Source of the DNA: JAHEJJ01 sp965212205
GTDB lineage: Bacteria > Bacteroidota > Bacteroidia > Flavobacteriales > Flavobacteriaceae
DNA: 64,000 nt
NCBI GenBank assembly: GCA_965212205.1
Contig: CBDBUX010000001.1
Span: 1-64,000 of the forward strand
Direction: 5' to 3'
In this document: positions 27,831-36,425 of the stretch, piece after piece
Layout of the letters: each line of letters starts with the position of its first letter
How positions within the stretch are numbered: position 1 is the first letter of the stretch
Program-made: the position numbers and the translations under genes
Notes under the pieces: model-generated
Database searches by the model: none
What the model saw: the letters and a program-made list of their open reading frames with translations, nothing else
What the model was told of the DNA's origin: nothing

Positions 27831-27855
27831 CCCCGATCGTAAGATCGGGGTTTTT
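27831..27855 (+). terminator. Intrinsic terminator after the csp gene
   Basis: CCCCGATC (27831-27838), a GTAA loop and GATCGGGG (27843-27850) form a perfect 8-bp stem, followed by five T. Four A precede the stem, so it can also act on the minus strand for tadA. Confidence 0.92.
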
Positions 27856-27879
27856 ATTTGTTAATAATCAAGACTTCTA

Positions 27880-28329
27880 TCAATTCAGATTACGTCTTTG
27901 AATAAAAAATCGTTTTAGAAGATCGGAAGCTTCGTCGGCCAGGATACCTCCTACCAAATCTGTCTTCGGGTGTAATTGCCCGCCCATAGCACTGAATCCC
28001 CTTTGAGGGTCGTAGGCACCAAAAACTACTTTTGGAATTTGACTCCAGTATAATGCCCCCGCACACATCTGACAAGGTTCCAATGTAACATAAAGGGTAC
28101 ATTGATGCAGATACTTGCCTCCAAGGAAATTGGCTGCAGCTGTTATGGCCTGCATTTCTGCATGCGCGGTGACATCCGTAAGTTGCTCGGTAAGATTATG
28201 TGCCCTTGCGATGATTCGGTCCTGTACCACGACTACCGCACCAATCGGGACTTCGCCTTTTTCAAAAGCTACTTCAGCTTCCTGAAGCGCTTTTTTCATA
28301 AAATAGGCATCGTCTAGCTGTAATTCCAT
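27880..28329 (-). CDS. tadA: tRNA-adenosine / nucleoside deaminase (TadA-like)
   Basis: Zinc-dependent deaminase of 149 residues. The catalytic HAE is at 56-58, and the zinc cysteines Cys86 and Cys89 lie in PCQMCAGA. This is the TadA arrangement (A34-to-inosine in tRNA-Arg), with the usual N-terminal YFMKKALQEAEVA. A related nucleobase deaminase is possible but less likely at this length. It is convergent with the csp gene. Confidence 0.88.
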   Translation of the reverse strand: MELQLDDAYFMKKALQEAEVAFEKGEVPIGAVVVVQDRIIARAHNLTEQLTDVTAHAEMQAITAAANFLGGKYLHQCTLYVTLEPCQMCAGALYWSQIPKVVFGAYDPQRGFSAMGGQLHPKTDLVGGILADEASDLLKRFFIQRRNLN

Positions 28330-28386
28330 GGGTTAAAAATACGACAATAGCTGTATTTCATCTTAACCGATAAAATGATTTTAAAG

Positions 28387-28394
28387 TACATTTG
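28387..28394 (+). promoter_or_regulatory. Possible -7 element for the DUF3078 gene
   Basis: TACATTTG, matching TAnnTTTG, lies 66 nt upstream of the ATG at 28461. No clear -33 TTTG is seen. Confidence 0.4.
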
Positions 28395-28460
28395 TTCATT
28401 GTTTTAAATGTAGCAACTAGACAGAAATAGCCAACGATATCTTTTCAGCATTTTAGTCAA

Positions 28461-29597
28461 ATGAGTTTTTTTCGCAGGATTAATACTTTATTGTTCACCT
28501 CGGTGTTACTGATTACAAGCCTTACTTCTAGCGCACAAGACAGTATCCCGCCACCGATCTCGATAGACACATTGGCAATAGATAGTCTGCCCCCACCCAT
28601 CGTAGATACGATCGTTATCAGGGAAACTCAGAAAAGTGTCAGAATAGTTCCCAGGGGTGTTGTACTGAGCAATCCATGGATTTCTTTTGCCGACACTAAA
28701 CCCATCACTAAGAGGAAAAAGAAGTTTGTAATTCCTTCATTCTGGGACCAGGTAAATAAGGTAAGTTTTATCTTGAATGAGGCTGCATTTGTGAATTGGA
28801 ATGCCGGCGGTGATAATTCAGTTTCAGCGATAGGGCGTCTGGATTTTGAGCGCAATTATAAGTTCAGACATATCCAATGGGATAATGTTCTGGCGCTTCG
28901 ATATGGTTGGAATACACAAGAGGGCAGACAGCCGCGCAAAACAGAGGATGCTATACGCCTGCGTTCCACTTTTGGGTATCAACGGGATACACTTAGCCCC
29001 TGGTATTTTTCTGTTAAGGGCAAGTTCAATACCCAATTCACCGATGGTTTTAATTATCCCGACAGAACCACCCCCATTTCACGTTTTATGGCTCCGGGCT
29101 ATCTTTTCGTGGGTGCTGGTATTTCATTTATTCCAAAAGGCAAGGATTTCAATTTGTATATGTCGCCTGCATCGTACAAAATAACCTTCGTCCTTGATGA
29201 AAACCTTGCCAATAGTGGTGCCTTTGGTGTAACACCGGCCGTATTGGACAATCAGGGAAATGTGATTGTGCCTGGAGATAAAACGTTTACGGAATTCGGA
29301 ATTCTTATTTCCAATTATTGGGAAAAGGAAATATTTAAAAATGTTACCCTGCAACACGCATTGAGCTTATATACAGACTATATCAGATCTTTTGGTAATA
29401 TCGATGTAGATTGGGAACTCATCTTTAATTTTACTGTCAACGATTTTATTGAAGCTACGCTCGGGACCCAAATTATCTATGATGACGATATCAAATTTGA
29501 TCGTGTAATAGCCGACGACGGAACCGTGGTTAATCCGGGCGGTGCCCGGGTTCAGTTGAAGCAGATTTTGGGCATTGGATTAGTCTACAGCTTTTAA
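28461..29597 (+). CDS. DUF3078 outer-membrane protein
   Basis: A 378-residue protein with a signal peptide (about 1-25, TSSAQ), a Pro-rich linker (residues 30-52, repeated SLPPP-type segments) and a DUF3078 beta-barrel of alternating hydrophobic strands. Typical segments are FVNWNAGGDNSVSAIGRLDFERNYKF and GWNTQEGRQPRKTEDAIRLRS. It is widely found in this phylum, with unknown function; it is usually an outer-membrane barrel. Its stop overlaps the convergent dgt stop by 4 bp, so there is no terminator between them. Confidence 0.88.
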   Translation: MSFFRRINTLLFTSVLLITSLTSSAQDSIPPPISIDTLAIDSLPPPIVDTIVIRETQKSVRIVPRGVVLSNPWISFADTKPITKRKKKFVIPSFWDQVNKVSFILNEAAFVNWNAGGDNSVSAIGRLDFERNYKFRHIQWDNVLALRYGWNTQEGRQPRKTEDAIRLRSTFGYQRDTLSPWYFSVKGKFNTQFTDGFNYPDRTTPISRFMAPGYLFVGAGISFIPKGKDFNLYMSPASYKITFVLDENLANSGAFGVTPAVLDNQGNVIVPGDKTFTEFGILISNYWEKEIFKNVTLQHALSLYTDYIRSFGNIDVDWELIFNFTVNDFIEATLGTQIIYDDDIKFDRVIADDGTVVNPGGARVQLKQILGIGLVYSF

Positions 29598-30934
29598 ATG
29601 TGTTTCCCACTGATCTTGTTATGGATATGCACGGCCATACCATCCGACAAGCTGGCCACATAACAACTCGCATTTAATAAAAGCTTGTAATAAGATCCTT
29701 CGATATCACGAAATTCCTCTGGAAGACTTTGCAACATCAGTCGGTCGTAATTTGAAGGATTGCCATTTTTTGAATTGATAAGGGCTGCTGAAGCAGCTTC
29801 GAGAATGTCGGTAAGGATCTTGTATCCGGCCATCTCTTTATCAAGAACCTCCTGTGAGCGGTAAATCTTATCTATACTCAGTTTTATAATATCATCGATC
29901 TGCGGCTGGTACTTGCTTCGGTCAAGAAGTCCTGTGTTAAAATCACCTTCCAGGATCTCATCTTCATGCGTATCAAAGATGTTGACCGCCTCACCGATCA
30001 GGGTACTGATGGCCAGTGCTCGTAGATAGCTCATACGATCCTGTATAAATGACAGGCCATTGAATTTTTTGGTATTGATAGAATCCTTCACTAACCTGAT
30101 CAGGTATTCTAGTGCATAATCTTCGGGGATAAGGCCAAGATTTATACCATCTTCAAAGTCGATGATGGTATAGCATATATCGTCTGCGGCCTCTACGAGG
30201 TAGGTTAGTGGATGACGGGAATATGCTTTATGCTTCCCATGATGTCGTTCCTTCAATTCGAGTTCCGCAGCAACATCCGCGAATGCATCTATGTCGTTTT
30301 GGAAGAAACCATATTTTTTGTCTGCAATATGCCGGCTTGGCTTTACGGGTATCGATTCTTTCGGGTATTTCATAAAGGCCCCGAGGGTGGCATAGCTTAG
30401 TCTTAATCCTCCGGGCACTCCCGGACGGTTTCCGCTAAGCAGCCGGAATCCATTGGCGTTCCCTTCGAAGCTAACGAGATCCTGATATTGGGCTTCGCTT
30501 AAATACCTTGCAAAATCTTTACCCGGACCATGCGCAAAAAAGTCGCCAATGGCCTTCTCGCCACTATGCCCAAAGGGTGGATTTCCAATATCATGCGCTA
30601 GGGCCGCTGCCGCGACGATCGCCCCGAAATCGTTAGGCCGGTGTCCGAGTTTGAATAATTCAGGGTGCTTCGAAAGGATCTTTTGGCCCAATATCCTGCC
30701 CAGGCTTCGACCCACCACAGAAACTTCAAGGCTATGGGTAAGCCGGGTATGCACAAAATCGGTCTTCGACAGGGGGATCACCTGGGTCTTGTCTTGCAAA
30801 CTCCTAAAAGTCGAGGAAAAGATAATCCGGTCGTAGTCCACTTCGAAACCCAGACGGCTTTCATCCTGCTCTTTTCGAACTCTTTTCTCCCTGTCGCCAA
30901 ATCTTTTTAAAGACAATAGAGATTCCCAACGCAT
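29594..30934 (-). CDS. dgt: dGTP triphosphohydrolase (dGTPase)
   Basis: HD-domain dGTPase of 446 residues. It splits dGTP into deoxyguanosine and tripolyphosphate and limits the dNTP pool. The metal-binding motif is THSLEVSVVGRSLG (His) followed by ALAHDIGNPPFGHSGE, then DICYTIIDFEDG. The start chosen is the ATG at 30934 (MRWESLLS); the frame continues 9 nt upstream to a TTG at 30943, which is less likely. It is divergent from the phosphate receptor gene, and pyrophosphate chemistry is the only conceivable link to it. Confidence 0.93.
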   Translation of the reverse strand: MRWESLLSLKRFGDREKRVRKEQDESRLGFEVDYDRIIFSSTFRSLQDKTQVIPLSKTDFVHTRLTHSLEVSVVGRSLGRILGQKILSKHPELFKLGHRPNDFGAIVAAAALAHDIGNPPFGHSGEKAIGDFFAHGPGKDFARYLSEAQYQDLVSFEGNANGFRLLSGNRPGVPGGLRLSYATLGAFMKYPKESIPVKPSRHIADKKYGFFQNDIDAFADVAAELELKERHHGKHKAYSRHPLTYLVEAADDICYTIIDFEDGINLGLIPEDYALEYLIRLVKDSINTKKFNGLSFIQDRMSYLRALAISTLIGEAVNIFDTHEDEILEGDFNTGLLDRSKYQPQIDDIIKLSIDKIYRSQEVLDKEMAGYKILTDILEAASAALINSKNGNPSNYDRLMLQSLPEEFRDIEGSYYKLLLNASCYVASLSDGMAVHIHNKISGKHI

Positions 30935-31021
30935 TATTTTCAAGATTTGGCCGCAAGATACGTCATTTGATCATGCTTCATCACCTAAAAAATAACTCCT
31001 CATTGCCGGGATACAATCCTC

Positions 31022-31099
31022 TTAACATAGAACTAACCATAATGCAATAAATGTTTAATACAGGGATAACATATCCTTTACTTCTCCTATCGTTCTTTG
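31022..31099 (+). promoter_or_regulatory. Six-unit 11-bp operator array and promoter of the phosphate receptor
   Basis: Six half-sites start at 31022, 31033, 31044, 31055, 31066 and 31077: TTAACA, CTAACC, GCAATA, TTAATA, ATAACA and TTTACT. Their starts are spaced exactly 11 bp apart, each fitting n[T/C][A/T]A[C/T]n. GTTCTTTG at 31092-31099, whose TTTG has the fixed spacing seen in two sister promoters, is the likely -7. Head-to-tail 11-bp repeats are the PhoB/OmpR-family binding pattern. Confidence 0.7.
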
Positions 31100-31123
31100 C
31101 CGCGGAAATAAGAAATCCATTCG

Positions 31124-33949
31124 ATGAAAAGACTTCTTACCACCTTTGTTCTAGTCCTCCTCTCCGGATGGCTTACCGCCCAGGAAACAGGCAGTTTATT
31201 AGGGAAACTTACCGATAAAGATGCTAATGATGAACCCTTAGCATTCGCCAACGTATTAATCCTGGGGACCACAAAGGGAACTACCTCTGACTTCGATGGA
31301 CTCTATGAAATTCCCGAGGTAGCAGCTGGAACCTATACGCTTGTATTTAGCTTTTTGGGATACGAGACGCTCGAAATACCCAACGTAATTGTTGAAGCCG
31401 GGAAGGTTACTGAGATAAATACAGGATTAGGAGCAGGCAGTGTAGCCCTCGATGAAGTGGTGATCACCAGATCTACTCGTAACGATTCGGAAGTGGCGCT
31501 GCTACTTCAACAAAGAGATGCGTTAGTCATGCAGGAAGCAATCGGGGCAGAAGCCTTAAAGCTAAAGGGTATCGATGACGCTGCCGCCGCAGTAGCCCAA
31601 ATTGCAGGGATCTCAAAACAACAGGGTTCCAGCAATGTATATGTCAGAGGACTTGGAGACCGTTACCAGAACACCACCATGAACGGCCTTTCCCTGCCTT
31701 CAAATGATGTAAACAAGAAAAATATCGATCTCGATCTTTTCGCTGCGAGCATTATCGAGAATGTGTCGGTAAGCAAAGCTTATTCAACCGCTTTTTATGG
31801 AGATTTTGCGGCGGGAAATGTAAATATCAACTCAAAAGATTATACCGGCGATGGTTATCTGGAAGTATCGCTTGGATCGGCACTTAACTCAAATGCAGCC
31901 GGACAGGAATTTTTCAGAAGTGAGGGACCCAGTGATTTTGGTTTCTATAACCGCTACGACAGCAATCCTTTTGCCGTGGTATTAGCCCATGGGGTAGATC
32001 CGCAGCGAGCGATGGATCCTGTAAATATATCCGGGGCTATTGAAGGAGGATATTCATTTTCCTTTGGCGAAGAATCGCGTTTAAGCTTCTTTGGTGCCGC
32101 CGGTTTCGATAATGGTTATCAGATCTGGGAAGGTCCGGCAAGGGATTTCACAAATGTACTTAAGGTAGACTTCCCCAATGTGAGGGAATATGCCTATGGT
32201 ACCGCCACTACAGCTATGGCCAATATAGGATACCGTATAAATACCGATCATAAAGTGAATTTCAATTCACTCTTTATAAACAGTGCCACTGATGCCGTTG
32301 GGTATTATGGCATCAATGGGAAGGGTACAAACCGTGATGCTATTATTGATACGGACCGTGGTTTTTATGTCATGAATGTACAGTTTAACCAGGATATGAT
32401 CTTCGTAAATCAGTTATACGGAACTCATGACTTCGACGATAGACTTTCTGTTGATTGGGGAATAGGTTACAATAAAGTGTTTTCCGATGAACCAGATAGA
32501 AAAAGGATCACATTAGAAAATTACCAATTTGCACTGGACGGTGATTCGACCACTAACCCCGTATTTTATACCAATATCCCTTTCGATAATCAACGGTTTT
32601 TCCAAAGTATTGAAGACGACGAACTCAACAGCTATATAAATGTGGCCTACAACTTGTCTGACAATGTAAAACTTAACCTGGGTTACAACGGACGTACTAA
32701 AGAACGAAGATTCGAAAGTATCCGATATGGATACAGGATCGTTGACCGGGACAATACCCCGGTAACAGATGTGAATAATCTCAATTCGATCTTCAATGTA
32801 GAGAATATTAATATTCCTGATGGAACCGGACTTTGGGATCTTATTGTACTAAACCCTATCAGCAATGAGATAGGGAATGTAAACCGACCAGGACTTCCTG
32901 AAAACACCTATACAGGTAATCTCGACATCCATGGAGGTTATGCTTCTGCGGAAATCAGCGCAGGCGAGAAATGGAGTTTTATCCCTGGGATAAGGATGGA
33001 GTCTTTTAGTCAGGATGTGGAATACGATGTGATCAATATCAGACCGGACGATCCTGGTTTCAGGACAGTCTATGAGAACATATTCCTTCCGAGTCTGAAT
33101 GTACGATATGCTCTGAATGAAAGCTCGAACTTCCGGTTTGCCTTTAGCAATACCGCATCTTTCCCCGAATTTAAAGAAGTTGCTCCTTTTGTTTATGAGG
33201 CAGTAACGCTTAGGATTGGAGGTAACCCCGATCTCCTGGGAGGATTAGATGGTACAGGGCCAACCTACTCGAAAATTTACAATTTTGACCTTAAATACGA
33301 ATGGTTTCCCGATCAGGGCGAAGTACTGTCGATGGCGGCATTTGCCAAGACGATCAAAGATCCTGTAAACCGGGTTGTTGCAGCAGATGCCACCGGTACA
33401 CAACGTTATTTCAGGACAGGAGACCAGGCCGACATCTATGGTGTGGAAATGGAATTTCGTAAGAATCTATTGTCTAACGCCAATGGTATTGGTGTTCTTT
33501 CCATGGGGCTTAATGCAGCATATACCTATACCAAGCAGGACTTAAAAGATATCCCTGCAGGGGATCGATTTACTTTCGGGACATCCTTCGACCGTGATTC
33601 TGATGAATTAGAAGGAGCCTCCCCATTTATAATCAATACGGATATCAACTATAGTCCGGAGTTTAAAAACTACCGGCCTAAAGCTACCCTGGTATTCTCC
33701 TACTTCTCCGACAGGATCTATTCACTCGGCGCAGGTAGCCTGGGTAATATCGTAGAAAAAGCCGTACCCACATTGAATTTTGTTTGGAAGAATGAGATCG
33801 GCGAACATTTTGAAGCCAATCTGAATGCAAGAAACCTGCTCGATCCAAAAGTTTCCCTGATCAGGGAGAATACCGGTATCGGCGACATCATAATTAGAGA
33901 ATACACCCTTGGGGTCAACGTAGGACTGACCCTGAAATATAAATTTTAA
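31124..33949 (+). CDS. TonB-dependent receptor of the phosphate island
   Basis: A 941-residue outer-membrane receptor. It has a signal peptide (about 1-19), a carboxypeptidase-regulatory-like domain (about 24-105), a plug starting near EVVITRSTRN (about 110-220) and a large beta-barrel to the final aromatic residue (YKF). The plug includes a VYVRGLGDRYQNTTMNGLSLP stretch. A lipoprotein gene follows 15 nt downstream and is presumably its surface partner. The upstream 11-bp array and the phosphate carriers nearby suggest import of a phosphate-containing nutrient (inference). Confidence 0.88.
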   Translation: MKRLLTTFVLVLLSGWLTAQETGSLLGKLTDKDANDEPLAFANVLILGTTKGTTSDFDGLYEIPEVAAGTYTLVFSFLGYETLEIPNVIVEAGKVTEINTGLGAGSVALDEVVITRSTRNDSEVALLLQQRDALVMQEAIGAEALKLKGIDDAAAAVAQIAGISKQQGSSNVYVRGLGDRYQNTTMNGLSLPSNDVNKKNIDLDLFAASIIENVSVSKAYSTAFYGDFAAGNVNINSKDYTGDGYLEVSLGSALNSNAAGQEFFRSEGPSDFGFYNRYDSNPFAVVLAHGVDPQRAMDPVNISGAIEGGYSFSFGEESRLSFFGAAGFDNGYQIWEGPARDFTNVLKVDFPNVREYAYGTATTAMANIGYRINTDHKVNFNSLFINSATDAVGYYGINGKGTNRDAIIDTDRGFYVMNVQFNQDMIFVNQLYGTHDFDDRLSVDWGIGYNKVFSDEPDRKRITLENYQFALDGDSTTNPVFYTNIPFDNQRFFQSIEDDELNSYINVAYNLSDNVKLNLGYNGRTKERRFESIRYGYRIVDRDNTPVTDVNNLNSIFNVENINIPDGTGLWDLIVLNPISNEIGNVNRPGLPENTYTGNLDIHGGYASAEISAGEKWSFIPGIRMESFSQDVEYDVINIRPDDPGFRTVYENIFLPSLNVRYALNESSNFRFAFSNTASFPEFKEVAPFVYEAVTLRIGGNPDLLGGLDGTGPTYSKIYNFDLKYEWFPDQGEVLSMAAFAKTIKDPVNRVVAADATGTQRYFRTGDQADIYGVEMEFRKNLLSNANGIGVLSMGLNAAYTYTKQDLKDIPAGDRFTFGTSFDRDSDELEGASPFIINTDINYSPEFKNYRPKATLVFSYFSDRIYSLGAGSLGNIVEKAVPTLNFVWKNEIGEHFEANLNARNLLDPKVSLIRENTGIGDIIIREYTLGVNVGLTLKYKF

Positions 33950-33964
33950 TATAAACTGAGAAAA

Positions 33965-35167
33965 ATGAAAAACAAGTTATTAATAGTTGGTTTGGCGGCT
34001 GCGTTGATGACCGCTTGTGAAAGTAAGGATACCCCGGACGTCATTATCAATGACAACAGTGTAACCAACAATACCACCATCAATGAAGGTGACGGTGGTG
34101 GAGATCCCGGAGATACGGTGGTCAACCTAAGTGGAGTATATACAGAAGACCTGACACTGGAGTCTGGTGTGAACTACCTTATTACCGGCCCGGTATTAAT
34201 GGCCGATGGTACAACACTTACCATTCCTGCAGGCCTTACGCTAAGAGCTCAGCCTGTAGGTGTTAACGCGTATATCGCCATTCAACAGGGAGCAAGAATT
34301 AATGCCTCCGGTACCGGAACAAACCCTATCGTTCTCACCTCAAATTCATCATCGCCTTCTGCGGGCGATTGGGGCGGATTAGTGATCTGCGGAAGAGCCT
34401 CTATCAATTCTACTGCGGCAGGTTCCACAGACACTGCTACTTCGGAGGTAGGTGGTCTTTCATACGGTGGGAATGTTGACAACGACAATTCCGGAACACT
34501 GGAATATGTCAGGATCGAATATGCCGGTGGCGCCATCGACGGAAATGCCGAATTAAACGGTTTGTCTATGTATGCGGTAGGTGGCGGTACTACTGTAGAT
34601 TTTGTGCAGATCTTTGAAGGCTCCGATGATGGAGTGGAGTTCTTCGGAGGAACCGTAAATGTCAGCCATATCGCTGTAGTTAATGCAGAGGATGATTCTA
34701 TCGACTGGACGGAAGGATTTACAGGTACGCTTACTAACATTTACATACAACATGGGGCTTCTCACGATAAGGCTTTCGAATGCGATGGGTATAATACCGA
34801 TTTCAGCAACGAGACCGGAACTTATTCTGCGCCTACTATCAACAATGTTACCGTAATTGGTGCCAATGATGGCAGCGAAGCCATCAGGTTAAGGGCAGGT
34901 ACTCAAGGGATTTTCACCAATGTAGTAGTAACCGATTTTGATGAAGCTTTTGATCTCGATGGGGATGCAGGAGATAACCCTACAGGACAGGGAGTCTTGG
35001 ATGATCTGCTTAGCGTTACCGATGTAACTTTCAATAACGTAACTACAAAATTGAAGAACGATACCGGATATATCTTTACGGAAGCCGATTTTATCTCTGG
35101 CGATGGAAACGGTAATGGAACAGATGTAACTTCCTGGGGTGCCGGATGGACTGTTGGAATAAACTAA
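33965..35167 (+). CDS. Beta-helix lipoprotein, receptor partner
   Basis: A 400-residue lipoprotein (lipobox MTAC, Cys at 18). A low-complexity Asn/Asp/Gly-rich linker (about 20-55) is followed by repeats of a right-handed parallel beta-helix (GTTLTIPAGLTLRAQP, GTLEYVRIEYAGGAI, TINNVTVIGANDGSEAIRL, DVTFNNVTTKLKND). The C-terminus (GAGWTVGIN) has no T9SS signature. Exported by the general route and probably surface-exposed, it is co-transcribed with the receptor and ends at a strong terminator. Function is unknown; binding of the ligand for the receptor is plausible. Confidence 0.82.
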   Translation: MKNKLLIVGLAAALMTACESKDTPDVIINDNSVTNNTTINEGDGGGDPGDTVVNLSGVYTEDLTLESGVNYLITGPVLMADGTTLTIPAGLTLRAQPVGVNAYIAIQQGARINASGTGTNPIVLTSNSSSPSAGDWGGLVICGRASINSTAAGSTDTATSEVGGLSYGGNVDNDNSGTLEYVRIEYAGGAIDGNAELNGLSMYAVGGGTTVDFVQIFEGSDDGVEFFGGTVNVSHIAVVNAEDDSIDWTEGFTGTLTNIYIQHGASHDKAFECDGYNTDFSNETGTYSAPTINNVTVIGANDGSEAIRLRAGTQGIFTNVVVTDFDEAFDLDGDAGDNPTGQGVLDDLLSVTDVTFNNVTTKLKNDTGYIFTEADFISGDGNGNGTDVTSWGAGWTVGIN

Positions 35168-35190
35168 ACTTCGGTTTTCATAATATTAAG

Positions 35191-35219
35191 AGCCCCTTTA
35201 GAAGGGGCTTTTCTTTTTG
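35191..35219 (+). terminator. Intrinsic terminator after the receptor-lipoprotein operon
   Basis: AGCCCCTT and AAGGGGCT form an 8-bp stem with a 3-nt loop, followed by a T-rich run (TTTTCTTTTT). Confidence 0.92.
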
Positions 35220-35248
35220 TGGTCAATTGTATTGAATTTCCCAAAAGG

Positions 35249-35293
35249 TTAATTTTTGCATAACCTTCTGTTTACATGGAGTCAGCATTTTTG
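35249..35293 (+). promoter_or_regulatory. 11-bp operator array and promoter of the stand-alone domain gene
   Basis: Half-sites TTAATT (35249), ATAACC (35260) and TTTACA (35271) are 11 bp apart. CATTTTTG at 35286-35293 lies 15 nt from the start of the last half-site, the same distance as in the receptor and porin promoters. Confidence 0.65.
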
Positions 35294-35312
35294 TCTGGAA
35301 ATTATTCAGATA

Positions 35313-35711
35313 ATGGCAAGATACATCCTGATTGCGTCAATGTTATTAACCTCGGTACTGTCTTTTGCTCAGGAAGGGGCAAGTATAACGGGAAGGATTA
35401 CAGATGGGGAGTTGAATAACGAACCCCTGCATTTTGCCAATATCAGCCTAAAAAATACTGCTAAGACAGCTCACTCAAATTTCCATGGAAATTTTGAACT
35501 GAAAGACATAGAGCCTGGAATTTATACACTGCTTATTAGCTACCCCGGATATAGTTCTGTAGAAATACGCCTTAGCCTGAAAGACAATGAGACTTACCGT
35601 TTGGAAGAACTCCTTTTTGCTAATACTATCGATGTTAGTGCCATACTAATGGAGAGCGAGTCTTCGAATTCAACGATGCGTTCCGAAGTTTCCTCTCTGT
35701 CAGAAAAATAA
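35313..35711 (+). CDS. Stand-alone carboxypeptidase-regulatory-like domain protein
   Basis: A 132-residue secreted protein: signal peptide (to about 17, LSFAQ), then one domain closely resembling the N-terminal domain of the TonB-dependent receptors (ITGRITDGELNNEPLHFANISL, then FHGNFELKDIEPGIYTLLISYPGYSS), then a Ser-rich tail. Start 35313 (MARYILIAS) was chosen over 35256 because the longer version would overlap the operator array and has no signal peptide. No plug or barrel follows, so it is either a deliberate free domain or the remnant of a receptor; its own promoter argues for function. Confidence 0.75.
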   Translation: MARYILIASMLLTSVLSFAQEGASITGRITDGELNNEPLHFANISLKNTAKTAHSNFHGNFELKDIEPGIYTLLISYPGYSSVEIRLSLKDNETYRLEELLFANTIDVSAILMESESSNSTMRSEVSSLSEK

Positions 35712-35712
35712 A

Positions 35713-35738
35713 AATCCCGTCCATTTCTGAACGGGATT
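35713..35738 (-). terminator. Terminator for the MORN-like gene
   Basis: AATCCCGT and ACGGGATT form an 8-bp stem with a 10-nt loop. A T-rich run follows on the minus strand; on the plus strand only a weak one follows, so it may also act on the gene ending at 35711. Confidence 0.75.
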
Positions 35739-35763
35739 GTTATCAGTCTCGTATTGTTACGAT

Positions 35764-36123
35764 CTAATTCTTGTCGACTAAACCCTTAGACTTCTCAACT
35801 CCATCTACACTTGCGATGGTATTGTTGTCGTATTCTACTTCTTTCTCTTCATCGCCAGACCAGAAAATCCATTTACCGGTCTTAAGGCCGTTCTCATAAG
35901 AACCCAAGGCGATTTTCTCGCCATTAGCATCATAACTTGTCCATTCTCCATGAAGCTTGCCATCTAAGTTAAATGTGCCCTCCTGGGCAATCAACCCATT
36001 GTCGTGATAATAGGTGGCTTCTATCAGATTGGTATCCTTATTGAGCTTCTGTACCATCCGATCCTGTCCATGGACAAGCGAAAAAGCGAATACAACCATT
36101 AAGAATAAAATTACCTTTTTCAT
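35764..36123 (-). CDS. MORN-like (YwqK-type) repeat secreted protein
   Basis: A 119-residue protein with a signal peptide (1-19, LVHGQ) and three to four short MORN-variant repeats (YYHDNGLIAQEGTFNLDGKLHGEWTSYD, YENGLKTGKWIFWSG). YwqK-type repeats fold as antiparallel beta-strands and are often annotated as antitoxin-like, but nothing here supports a toxin partner. An 11-bp-spaced array lies just upstream (36170-36208), and a weak -7 element (TATCTTTA, 36161-36154 on the minus strand) lies between it and the gene. Confidence 0.72.
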   Translation of the reverse strand: MKKVILFLMVVFAFSLVHGQDRMVQKLNKDTNLIEATYYHDNGLIAQEGTFNLDGKLHGEWTSYDANGEKIALGSYENGLKTGKWIFWSGDEEKEVEYDNNTIASVDGVEKSKGLVDKN

Positions 36124-36169
36124 AAGGATGTATTTAAGGGTGAAACTTGATGATAAAGATATGTATTTA

Positions 36170-36208
36170 GTAACCTTTAGGCAACTTTTACATAACCTTT
36201 AATTTACA
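36170..36208 (+). promoter_or_regulatory. Four-unit 11-bp operator array between the MORN gene and the porin
   Basis: GTAACC (36170), GCAACT (36181), ATAACC (36192) and TTTACA (36203), exactly 11 bp apart. The half-sites point to the plus strand as in the other promoters, but no TTTG follows at the fixed distance. The array could therefore serve the minus-strand MORN gene or a plus-strand transcript. Confidence 0.6.
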
Positions 36209-36324
36209 TTAAAAACGCAACAATCTGTCATAAAGTATATTGCCATTTCTTAGGTTCTCGTTATCATTAATGTTTTCTTAATATTCAATTGACACTGAGG
36301 TCAAAATCATTGTCAATCTTTGAA

Positions 36325-36340
36325 TTGTGTTTAAACACAA
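36325..36340. repeat. Perfect 16-bp palindrome
   Basis: TTGTGTTTAAACACAA reads the same on both strands. It could be an operator half-pair or the tip of an RNA hairpin in the candidate small RNA. Confidence 0.6.
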
Positions 36341-36394
36341 AACAGGTATTTCATAGACGTATTAGTTTTTGTCGACTAAATCTTTTGAAATCCG

Positions 36395-36424
36395 AAACTG
36401 CCTTTGGCCAAGGCAGTTTTTTTT
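36395..36424 (+). terminator. Orphan intrinsic terminator
   Basis: AAACTGCCTT (36395-36404), a 5-nt loop and AAGGCAGTTT (36410-36419), running into eight T (36417-36424). It ends a plus-strand transcript, although no plus-strand gene lies upstream after 35711. Confidence 0.88.
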
Positions 36425-36425
36425 A

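Larger units (their letters stand above)
36216..36425 (+). ncRNA. Candidate small RNA in the phosphate island
   Basis: About 210 nt with no gene lie between the 11-bp array and a strong plus-strand terminator (36395-36424). A terminator with no gene in front implies a transcript from this region. A 16-bp perfect palindrome (36325-36340) lies inside. The promoter is not clear (TATATTG near 36236 is one option), so this is a candidate only. Confidence 0.3.
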
